Assembly: GCF_037392515.1 (NCBI RefSeq)
Contig: NC_090283.1
Coordinates: 27,420,249 to 27,484,248 of the forward strand
Length of the DNA stretch: 64,000 bases
Direction of reading: 5' to 3'
Source of the DNA: Haliotis asinina
Taxonomy: Eukaryota > Mollusca > Gastropoda > Lepetellida > Haliotidae
Positions 46,901-58,900 of this stretch are shown here, in pieces. The notes below the pieces were generated by a model. It had not been told where the DNA came from, did no database searches, and worked only from the letters and a program-made list of their open reading frames with translations. A program made the translations under genes and the position numbers. The number at the start of each line of letters is the position of its first letter. The stretch's first letter is position 1.

Positions 46901-49900
46901 TCGAGTCTGGACCACACAATCCAGTGACCAACAACATGAGTATTGATCTGCGCAATTGGGAACCGATGACATGTGTCAACCAAGTCAGCGAGCCTGACCA
47001 CCTGATCCTGTTAGTCACCTCTTACGACAAGCTTAGTTGCCTTTTATGGCAAGCATGGGTTGCTGAAGGCCTATTCTACCCCGGGACCTTCATGGGTCCC
47101 CAGGGGGGTAGATGCATCCAAGGTATAGAGGAGACTTATCGGAACGTATACCCTGAAGATATCAGGGATGCATCATAGCTTTCCTTAATCATGTTAATGG
47201 ATTTGCATTGCACAATGCTATATATAGCCATCCAGTAAAGTGCCTCTTCTGAGACAGACAAATTTTGCACAAAACCTGGAGACCTGTAAGATGGAGTAGA
47301 AGATTTCACTTCTGAAATGAGGCTAGGTTTGGAGAAACCTATAAGACAGGTGACACGACTCAGTGGATAATCACAGACGTCTAGTAACTGAGTCTGGACA
47401 AGAGAAATGATCATCAGAAGCCACAACTGGACTGACTAGGGCAGGCTGCTGAGTATGTAGATTATAGAGATCTACAATCATTTACTAAATATCAGTAGCA
47501 TTGACAAAGTCATGTGGTCACATACTTATGCATGAATTAGCAAATAAACACACAGCTTTGTGTATGGAGAGTGCTGATTAATACTATATTTCATCCCAAG
47601 TTTGTACTAGATATCGTTGAATACACAATTTCCATGTTAATCGTCACTGATAATTCTTCACATCAACAATATTTCTGAACACTGACTATTTAAGAATCTC
47701 TAAGATCAACAATAGCTATTTGCAGGTCAGCAAGTTGCCCAACACTAGCAAATGTATTCATATCTTTCAGTTAAGTTACTAAATATTGGAGACCAGTTTT
47801 TTCTTTTGATATCCTCATCAATGAGTAGGGTTTCAGCTACAAAGACTTGAAGACAGCGTTGCCTGCTGCTTGACCTCATCTCATATCATCTGGAATGCTT
47901 TCAACTTTATTCTTACCCTGATTCAAGTCACATGAAACACAGTCATATCAAGTGTGCACATTATGACCTTGTTCTGTCAAGCCTGTGTAAAGTCCCAGCA
48001 TCACAAAGGTAAACCATCTCAGTGAAACCATAACAGTTCATGTACAGTACACATTAATGTTGTTGGTATTTCATTTACATCAGCATGTCAAACCTCACAA
48101 AACAAATTGTAGATTCACATGAAACACAGTCATATCAAGTGTGCACATTATGACCTTGTTCTGTCAAGCCTGTGTAAAGTCCCAGCATCACAAAGGTAAA
48201 CCATATCAGTGAAACCATAACAGTTCATGTACAGTACAGATTAATGTTGTTGGTATTTCATTTACATCAGCATGTCAAACCTCACAAAACACATTGTAGA
48301 TTCCTTATGGAGCTTGATTGTTTACAACAGAACCCAACACTTAATCTGGACCGACCACAGCCCCCATCAGTTAAACCAGGAGTCGGAAGAATGAAGATTT
48401 TTATGGATATCAACTTCTTTATGAGAGAACACAACGTTTCGGAGTTAATGCTTACTCCTTCATCAGGAAGGACTCCGAAACGTTGTGTTCTCTCATAAAG
48501 AAGTTGATATCCATAAAAATCTTCATTCTTATGTATTTTCACTTCTAAATGACATTCAAAGACAGGAGTCGGAAGTAGCTAAAACAAGAAGTCTGTCAGA
48601 TATACCAGCTTGGTTATACCTCTCGACTGCCCCCTGCCCCTTTCAGTTAAAACAGGATTTATCTGTCCCTGATCCTGTGCCCTCTTATCACACATTGTGA
48701 GAAACAGATACTTGGGACTCCTATTTTTTACACCTCTCTTGTGAAGATCCAACTAAGGACAAGAAGTCTGACAGATAACCTACTTGGTTGTACCTCTGGA
48801 CTGCCCCCTGCCCCTTTCAGACCCAACTAAGGACAAGAAGTCTGACAGATAACCTACTTGGTTGTACCTCTGGACTGCAACCTGCCCCTTTCAGACCCAA
48901 CTAAGGACAAGAAGTCTGACAGATAACCTACTTGGGGTACCTCTGGACTGCAACCTGCCCCTTTCAGACCCAACTAAGGACAAGAAGTCTGACAGATAAC
49001 CTACTTGGTTGTACTTCGCCATCATCCTCCATGAAGCCATCTTCATCAGAGGAGATCTGCTCATACTCTGGCAGAGCCTCCATGTCCTCATCAAACTGCC
49101 CATCCTTGTCCTGCCCACTGTCCTCTCCCTCGCAGGTCACCATGCTGCTGGACTCCCCATGTGCTCTGCAGGGAATACATCTTGTATCAGCTTGACTCCC
49201 ATCAACAGAGAACACTTTAACCATTAGGCCACCCCACAGCCCCTTATCTTTTAAGGGACAAGACAAAACTCCCATGGATGTCAGTTTTGAATGATGAAGT
49301 GCAGTCTTAATGCAGGGTGGCTAAGTAAAAAGCACACAGACGTCTTACTTTCTACATTTTGACATATAAGAAGAATATATGGAAGTCAACTTCTTCTTTA
49401 TTGTATAACACAATGTTTCTGAGAAGTGGCAATGCACATTCTCATCTTATATATTCACCAACTTCTAAATGCCTGTCAAGAATTACATTCTGACAGCTAC
49501 TTTAATTATAAAGCATTTTGAAAAACTACCTTGTACATCGATAATATATGTTCCCTGCCTTACCAGACTGGGTGGTGGAGGTTAGTCTTGTGATTAAAGC
49601 ACCTGCCTGTTAAGACAAGCCCTGAGTTCTATTCCCCATATGGCTAAAATGTGTGAAGACCATTTCTGGTGATGCCGATTGTTGTGTCTGTGTGAAATTG
49701 CTCAATTTTAACTGAAAGCTGAGTAAAACCACTCACTCACTTATCAGACTGAAACCATGACAATTCAAACTCAGTTCAAACCTTTCTTTGATGGCTTCAA
49801 GCATGTGATCTTGGCCAGCATGTGTCTTCCGGTCATGGGCACTTCCTCGACTACCAAGACTGCTACGACTTGGACTTCTCTGTCGCCGCTCCTCTCTCTC

Positions 49901-52900
49901 AATCTGGAGACAAGACGTGAGCATTCACCAACTTTAAACAAAGGCAGTTAAGAAAACATCCTTGATATCTCCAGGGTATACATTCCAATGAATCTCCACT
50001 ATACCCTGGATGCATCGATGGTTCGGCCCGAAAAGATTATTACCTCCCTTTGCAGGCTCCACATTCTCACAGCAGCCAGTCAGCTAAGCCACCGTTACAA
50101 ATGAACTTGCAAGTCTAAAAAAAGATAGCGATCGCAGCTGCGAAGGTTTGTTTGCAGTGTGATTTATATTTGGGGGAAATCATACAAAAACATTAATAGG
50201 TCTGAAAATATAAAAAAAATATATGCAAGAGCTCCTTCTTCTTTCAGAGTATGGTAATTTAAAAAGCGAAAGTGAGTTGTGATTGGTTTGCTCAACTTCC
50301 CAGCAAATACACCTAACTGGATACAAAGCCAGCCAAGGGAGGTAATAAATTTATCCAGCTTAGCTGTAGATGCATCCAGGGTATAGTGATGACTTATCAG
50401 AACGTATAACCTTGAGATAGCAAGGGTATAATCAAAAATGAACCTATCTAAAATTTGAAAATTAATTGATACCAAATATTTCAAACAGGTTTCAAATTGG
50501 GATAACAACATTTGATACGAACAGGTTATAGGCATAAGACAGTACTAGCTATGGTTTGAACAACTCTTTCCTGGTGAGGTACAATTACAGTATCTGGGAT
50601 TCAACTCCACACGTTCAGTGAAGGCATCTGTCAGCACGCTAAGGTAGAGATCTAACTCACTCAGTCGCTACACACCCTAAACTTTGCACATCACTAGGAA
50701 TGTGTAATCCCAAAGATAACTTATGTTAAAAATATTAGATTCATAAGGAATGGAAAACAACATAAACTGTTCACAGTTCACAGAAAACACCTGTGAAGAT
50801 TAGTCTTCCCAGGTGGAGGTCAAGGTCATATATGAAGGATTTCAAAGAGGCTGATTTGCCAAAACATAAATGGTGGACAATACTGTTTCTTTTGGCATCC
50901 AAATTCAAATGAAACCAACACAACTGGATCAAGTCGTTCGTCAGTAACTTCACATGGGGCAGTTCAATGATTTGATGTTTAGCAACTCATCAATGATTTG
51001 ATGTGATGCAGCTCATCAATGATTTTAAAAGTGAATTTAACTGACAAAAGACCACTATTAGAGGGCGTGTCACTTGTGAAATGACTGAGGAAAATACATC
51101 CCAGGACAGTAAATGTGTGTTCTGACTAAATCTGGAAATCTTACGTGTTCTGCCTTATCAACACAAAACATACTCAACATTTACATCATGCCACATTCCA
51201 GTGTGAGTTGTCACACAGAAGAAACTCATGCAGCCCTAACTGATTGGCCAGTAGCCACAAGCCATGTCTACATCAGCCATACCTCTACCTCGGCCTGGTT
51301 CAGGATGTTGTCTGCCATGTCGTCCTCTGACCAGTCGCTGAACTGCACAGACCGGATACTTGCGTGATCTGAAGCTGTAGTAGGAGGGAGACTGTACACA
51401 TTACCATCAATGTTTCTACTGAGCATATGTTGTCCATCTTTAACATAGGACTGAACTTGAAATATGTATTACAGTTTGTTATACTATTTGTTATACAAAA
51501 ATGTTTTCGACATTTTCTCTAATGGAATATTGATAACACTGGCTATTGGAGTAACAAACAATTAGGGAGGGTCTAATCAAGGACAGTAAGCCAAGCTCTG
51601 TCATAGTTTCTTGATGAGAAAATAACTACACATTCTATTGTTACTTATTTTCTTTGGTTCAGATAATAGATATAGCACTGTAACAACTGATAAGATAACT
51701 GTGTCAGCTTATAATTTTGTATCGTCCTGTAAGTTGTGCCAGTATATCTAACCTCTGTCATCATCTGCCAGTGAAGACTTCCCTCCAAGGGAGACAATTG
51801 CTGATATGTTGTCTTCATCATACAAGTTGTCATCAGCTGTTGAACACAAGATACATATATGTTCAATATAGCTTGAAGTTTGAACACAATACCTCAGACG
51901 TTAAAATAAAGCTATGGGATGAAGCATAGGGTGAGATACATAGGGTGAGATACATATATGTTCAATATAGCTTGAAGTTTGAACACAATACCTCAGACGT
52001 TCAAATAAAGCTATGGGATGAAGCATAGGGTGAGATACATAGGGTGAGATACATATATGTTCAATATAGCTTGAAGTTTGAACACAATACCTCAGATGTT
52101 AAAATAAAGCTATGGGATGAAGCATAGTGTGAGACATCCAGTGTTAATATTAAATGGTTCTTTGACAATCGTCAGGAACTGTGGTCCTTTCATTCAAATG
52201 GGCATGTTGGTAGAAGATAATAGTTGACAAAAATGGATGTTGTTTCTCTAGCAGCTAGAGCATAGTCCAGTTTGGCAAGGCCATTAATCGTAGTTAGTTT
52301 GGTCCTCGCTAATAATAAGAGAATGTGTTACAATGGACCATTTTTTTTCACCATAAGTTGGCAAGTGAGGGTGATCATTACCTTGGAAATCCTCTGAATA
52401 TTCAAGTTTGACATGGTTATTAACCGAAACTCAGTTGTTCATCTCTTACAACAAGCATGTGTTACAGTAACTGTACGCAGTACAGTTAGCACAAACTGAT
52501 AAGGCTTTAAAACTGTACGAGCAAATGCCAGGTAAGAAAAAAAAGAAGGGTCTGAGTTTGAACTTACCTTTCCGAGGTGCCGCTGAAGGCAGTTCTGACT
52601 TCTCTTCAGAATCTGGAGGTGCTGCTCCTTCTTTTGATCTGGAACTGGATCCTGACAGTGACCTCCTTCTTGCCTTGCCTTTCTCTGCTTTGTCTTCACT
52701 CTTCTCCTTGCTAGGTTTGGGCTGGAACAGAACAATATGATGAACAGTGAGGCTGGTTTAATGCCTCTTCCACAGTGTCTAGTCATTACCACAACATGGT
52801 CGCTTGATGTTGATGTAATTTTATTAGCTTAGGTAAGGGCGTTAACAAGGGATCTGGCTGAATCAGTGGATCCTGTCATGGGGAAGGGGAACAACTCTAC

Positions 52901-55900
52901 ATGTAAGTGGTTCTTCTAAAGTAATGTCTCTGTATTTGTACAGTGTCAATGGAGTGACATCTAAAATTTCCATCCTAAGCTACTGGTTACAGGCAGTATG
53001 TCGAAACAAGACTTTATTATTTCTTTTTACTTTACTGTTACAAGCATATGTACAATTTCAAACAAAAAATAAAACCTCAGAAATGAAATTTTGTAATATA
53101 ATTTTTCATTTAATATTGATGCTTTATACATACCCTGACTCATGCTTATGAATATCTCCTTCGTCTATGCAAAGATAGAGGAACACTTGAAACCACTTCA
53201 AGTTCCGTTCTAACTGAAACTGATGTACAATACACTCAAAGCCTCCCTTCAATATTGTCACATGACCAGCCATGCTTGCCAGAGAATTCAGCGTGCCTGA
53301 GAGGGACGATTGGGAGGGCTTAACCTCATGAATCAGGGTAAGTATAAAATATCAATTTTAATAAATAAATAACATATCTTTCCTTACCCTGACTCATGCT
53401 TTTATATTATGCCTACAGAATCTGACAGAAACGGTGGTGTGTCAGGTCACACTGGATTCTGATGACTGCCATATAAGGATGTCCAGTTCTTCACAACTAT
53501 TATGGTGATAGTTCAGTCCTGTTCTTCCAATATTAATCTGTGAGATGGGGAGACTGAACTTGTCTTCTTTGAAGCATTTGTTGACAGGTACATGGATGAT
53601 ATATATATGTATATGCTGCATCCTGCTAGTGTCTAATGCAACTGTTTTGTCAAGATTTCCTAATCAAGACCAGTTGTGACCCTTCTTCATGTACAAGTAT
53701 CTAGATCCAGGACTGGAGATACAAATATTAGTATCTGCTTGTTGAACGTTGTAGCAAATAGGGCTATTTGCAGGGATCCGAAAGTCACTGATGAGAAACA
53801 CCTCTCAATGTAGCATCCATTCTGTTGGAGATGGTTGTAGAGGGCATGGCAGCGTGTTGGCCATGATGTTGCATGCACCTGTGATGTGACAAGCCTTTAT
53901 GTGGAGGTTCAAGTCGTCAATGATGTTGAAGAGTTGAAACATTAGCTGTAACAGTGTGTAAGGTTGTGTTGATCCTTGCTTGTTTATGTAGAACTTACTG
54001 TGGAGTCGTCTGCATGAACCATTAGTAGTTTGTTGCTTAATGCTGTCGACCAATGCCAAACAGCGTTGATTGCAGCTCTAATCTCCAGGTGGTTGATATG
54101 CTGAATGCATTTGCTGCTCATCCAGATTCCTGACACCACCTCAATGTTTACGTGAGCAGAGATGATATGGCGTCGGCTAGTTTGTCTCCCTGACATACAC
54201 AAAGAGTGCTGGGCCTCTTTTGAGTGGTGGTGTTGCCTGCAGTGGGATCTTGCAGTGATCTAATAGGATGCATATGATGTAATCGTGCTGAGGTCGATGG
54301 ACGTGAGCCAGTCGACTTTTTCTACAGATAACGTCACTGATCTCAGTGTCTCCATGTAGTTTAAGTAATAGCGGTTCTAAATCACTTCAAATATAAGCCT
54401 TATACTTATCAATAACACAGATCTAGACCCCCTTCAAAAAACTCCAAAACAAAAAGACAACCCGTCTCTCTTAGTCTAGTGAATAGGCCAGCCCACAGTG
54501 CAGTCGGCTGTCTGCTGTGGGCTTGTGTGAAGGGAGACAGGTTGTGTCTTTTCGTTTTGGTGTTTTTTGAAAGGGGGTCTAGTTCTATGTTGTTGATAAG
54601 TATAAGGCTTATATTTGAATTGATTTAGAACCGCTATTACTTATACTACTCTCCATCTTGAATGACAGTACATGCAACATACTGTTCAGACCTTTGAGAT
54701 ACAGAATAGGTCTGAAGTCTCCATCCTATTTGGTCACCAGGAAATAAGTGGAGTAAAAACACTCCTGTTCCTGGAACCACCTTGATGGCCACCTTGACCT
54801 GTAATGACTGGACCTCGGTGTGGAGGACCTCCGCTTTCACCAGAACAGCCGGCACCGGAATCCAACAGATCCTGGAAAAGGGAGGTGGGTCTCGCTCCCA
54901 CTGTCGTAAGTGGCCATCCCTGAGTGTGGATAGGACCCAAGGATTGGAAGTGACTTTTTCCCATTCAGAAAGGAAAAGCTAAAGTCGACCACTCACAGGG
55001 ATATGTGCAAAAAGACAATGAATCCCAGACAGTGGCAGTACACCAATTGCTTGTTCTAGGGTCAACGAGGGCTCTAGAGGTATTACTGCTGGGAAGCCGT
55101 GGCTGGTGATGGAGGAGAGACTGGTAAGCATGCTACACAAAAGGGAGGCTCCCTATGGGTGAGTGTATTGTACATCTGCTTCAATTAGAATGGAACTTCA
55201 AGGGATTTCAAGTGTTCCACTATCTTCGCATAGAGGAAGGAGACAAGCATAATAAGCATGAGTCAGGATAAGGAAAAATAATACATAAAGCCAGTAATGT
55301 TAACAACTCACACTGACGCTACGACTTTTTCCAGACTTGCATGGAGCATCAATTGATGGGCCATCCTTTTTCCGTGACTTTTTATCTCTGTCGACACTTC
55401 CCTTCCTGACGGACTTGTCGTCCCTGTCTGATCCGCTGTCACCACGGCGACGGGAACGCTGCTGCTCTCGGTCTGGATGACGTCTGCTGTTGTGACTGCC
55501 CCGACTACGAGATGAACTCGCTGGAGAGATGTCACGAAGACGCTTGGGGATTGGAGACAGTGGCAACCCCTCCTTGTCATGGCCCCGTTTCCTTAAAGAA
55601 CACCAGTTACACATACAATCACATCCACACTAACATAAAGGAGGATATTCTAGGATGATGAGTGACAGTAGTGGATGATAAAGAAAATGTCTTCATGCTG
55701 ATCGTTTCAGATGCTCAATGTCAGTAGGAACGACTAGAATTTTTCAAAACATAATGGTTTACAGTATTACACACAGAGTGAGTGAGGGAACTTAGCTTTA
55801 CGTCGCTATTAGCAATATTCCAGCAACATCACGGCAGGGGGCACCAGAAATGGGTTTCACACATTGTACCCATGTGGAGAATCAAACACAGGTCTTCGGT

Positions 55901-58900
55901 TTGATAGGATAATGCTCCAACCACTAGACTACCCCAGCGCTCCAAACACACAAAGACTGTAGCTTCCTTTGGTAGTTAGTTTGGCTAAACACCACTTCGA
56001 AAAGTGTTACAGTAATCTCATGGCAGTATAGTGTGCTTGCAACAAGGGGTTTACACTTGTATCAGATTTTTGTAAACACAATGGTTTACAGAATACACAA
56101 AATCCACAGCTTCAAGTGATAGAATGTATTTACTATGAATCACAATATAACTTTAAAAATACATATGGTCCTGCAGGATGATGGCAATGACATGTCCTCT
56201 CTGTACCCAAGAAGAAAGAAAGGCTACATCACATGGCAAGCATTAATACCAAAGACAGCATTTGATATGGGAATGGTAATGCATGAGATATAATCAGGAG
56301 ACTCCATATGACTCATCTGTGTCCCACATTGAAAGAACCAATCAAACACAAATAATTAAAACTGAAATCAACACGCCATGACTCAAATCAGCATCTCCCA
56401 TTTCTTCGTCTCTAATCTCCCTGCATGCCTACCTGGAGTCTCTGCTGCGGGTCTCCTCCACCTTCAAGTCTTCCCCGCTCTCTGCCTCACTGTCCTGTTC
56501 TTCGGCTTCTCGTGGAGGCCACTTCCCTTTTTCCTCCTTCTTCCCATCTCTCTTGGGAGACCGATCTTCCCTGTCCCGTCTCGGGGACCGATCTTCCCTC
56601 CTCCTCCGTTCTCCCTTCTCCTTTGACCGATCTTCTTTCCAACGGTCATCTTTGGAACTTTTTTCATCTTTTGACATTCTAGAGTCTTTTGAACTTTTAT
56701 CACTATTTCGATCGTCTTTGGACATTTTATCCTTTGCACGTTCTGATTTGGAGCTTGAGCTCCTTGGTCTCTCATCTTTGGGACTTCCATCCCGAGATGC
56801 TTTCTCCTGATCTTCCTTTTCCTCTCTGGTTCTGTGATCTGGAGTTCTATCATCCTCAGGACTTGGATCTCCACGAGATCCACGGAACTCTCTATCATCT
56901 CTATGTCTTTCATCTCTTCCTACTCTCTCCTCCCTGAAGTCTCTCTCGAATTTTCCTCCTCTGCTGTCTTCCCTGAATCCTCTATCATCTCGGAATCTGT
57001 CCTCCTCATCTCTAAACCCTCTCTCATCTCTAGCTCCTCTCTCACCTTTTCTATCCTCCCTGAATCCTCTTTCACGTCTCCGTTCATCCATGAATCCACG
57101 GTCCTCCCCTCTGTCTAAAGATCCACGGTCCTCTTTCATTCTATCTAGTGGACCTCGTTCCTCCCTCCCTCGGTCCAGCCCCATCCTGTCTTCCCGTCCC
57201 CTGTCATCCCGTCCACGGTTCCCCCTCCCTCTCTCATCTACAGACCCATCTCTCGCTCTGTCCATGGGGCCTCTATCTCTTTCTATCATTCCCCTGTCAT
57301 CTCTTCCTCTGTCCATCCCACCCCGCACATCCCTGTCTCTCTCAACAGTGTCTCGCATCCTGTCATCCCGTCCTCTCTCCATAGGCATTCTCTCATCTCT
57401 CATTCTGTCTTCGTCCTCACGGCCAAACATTCTGTCATCATGGGGGAACCTATCGTCCCGGTAACGTTTATCATAGGGTGAAGGACTATGTCTCTCACGA
57501 CGCCTATCATCCATTCTGGTATCTCTCATTCGTTCATCTCTCATTCCCATCCTGTCCTCCCTTACATCAGGCCTGTCCCTCCAGTTATCACGCATGTTTC
57601 GATCAATTGATCGTCCCTCATTTCCACGACTCAATGGTCTTCCGTCTCGACCAATAGGTCTGTCGTCGTCTCTACGGAAACCTCTCTCATCAAATCTGTG
57701 GTCATCTCGCCTCATATCAAACCTCTCATCATGCTGCATATCATGTCTTTCCCCCCAGTCACGACCCTGCCCAAACACCTCCCCACGGCGACGATCCTCC
57801 CATTCTGACCGCCGACTCTGTCGATCAGCAAACTCTGGAGGGTAACCTGGTGACAGAAGATGAGTGGGTGAGTGAGGCAATTCCATGTTCATGCCCTTGA
57901 CCATTGAACTGTCTAGACTGGACTCTATTATTTACAGACTGGTGCCATATAGCTGAAATATTGCTAAGTGCGACTTGAGACAACCAACAAACCAAATCTG
58001 AAGGTAAAGCAAGATTACTTTTGCCATGGAGATAACATCTCTAGAAAATATAACATACAATAAGAAATGGAAACCTTCTCGCTCACTAGAACTGTCTGAA
58101 TGCATAGAACTGCAAAGTGTGTTCAAAAGAGTTCAAACAACCGTAGTCAAACATGATTAGTATTGTAAGGAGCTGAAAAATGAAATCACCTCTCATCTGT
58201 TCCTGTCTGTCCTGTACATAGCCTCTCTCTCGCATTCCTGCTGAAACACGATAAGTCAAAATCTAGATTTTGATGAAGCACCGATGATAGTGAGTGAGTA
58301 TGACTTTAGCTGCTTTTAGCAATACTGATTTAAGGTGAATGTGAAATGGGGATCAGCACTATGTTTATGATTGAGGAACTTAGATAATGAGAGTCCACGT
58401 CAGTGTTGCTATGGATACACGAAGCTGACTCTGCGAGGGAACAAAAAGTACCACCTTGACCTTCAACACAGAGGGGCATGAAATCCTGACCAAATGCCCT
58501 CCAAACTAACAATCTAGCGACTAGATCCTAAATAGTCTATCTACATCCTTCATCTACCTAACTTCTAGAATGCCAGTCAAAGACCACTATCCACTACATA
58601 ACATGGACTGACTTCTTGACTTCAAGTGTATGAGTGAGTTCACTGTCAGTACATGACATTACCTTCATATGCACCACGCCCTCTGCCAGTGCCACGCCCC
58701 ATGCCATGCATACCCTGGTGGCGATCACCAAAATATTCCCTTCCTGGATATGATGAGAAAAAAAATGTGATTACCATAACAACACATGCTAAAGGTGAGT
58801 AAGAGAGTAAGGGTGTGTCACACATATCTTAATATTCCAACAATTTTACAGCACAGGCCACTAAACATGGGCCTCAAACACTGTACTTCAAGGAACCTAT

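Larger units (their letters stand above)
45335..47172. mobile_element. MITE family C, copy 2, interrupted by two later insertions
   Basis: The left end CCTCTACTATACCCTGGATG and the right end GATGCATCCAAGGTATAGAG with CGGAACGTATACCCTGAAGA are inverted partners. Inner parts (ATTACCTCCCTTTGCTGGCT; CAAGGGAGGTA) also mirror. It matches the uninterrupted copy at 49965-50425, with a 1.07 kb element at 45653-46721 and a SINE B at 46826-47105 added. Confidence 0.85.

Noticed and set aside
48282..48542. 86-residue minus-strand frame across the palindrome
   Set aside because: The region is an inverted repeat bracketed by a target duplication; the frame has no homology and is explained by the mobile insertion.
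50164..50535. 123-residue minus-strand frame
   Set aside because: Lies mostly within the MITE at 49965-50425 and carries no domain.
56378..57845. Plus-strand open frames opposite the ZC3H13 Arg-Asp exon
   Set aside because: Composition shadows of the repeat-rich coding exon.
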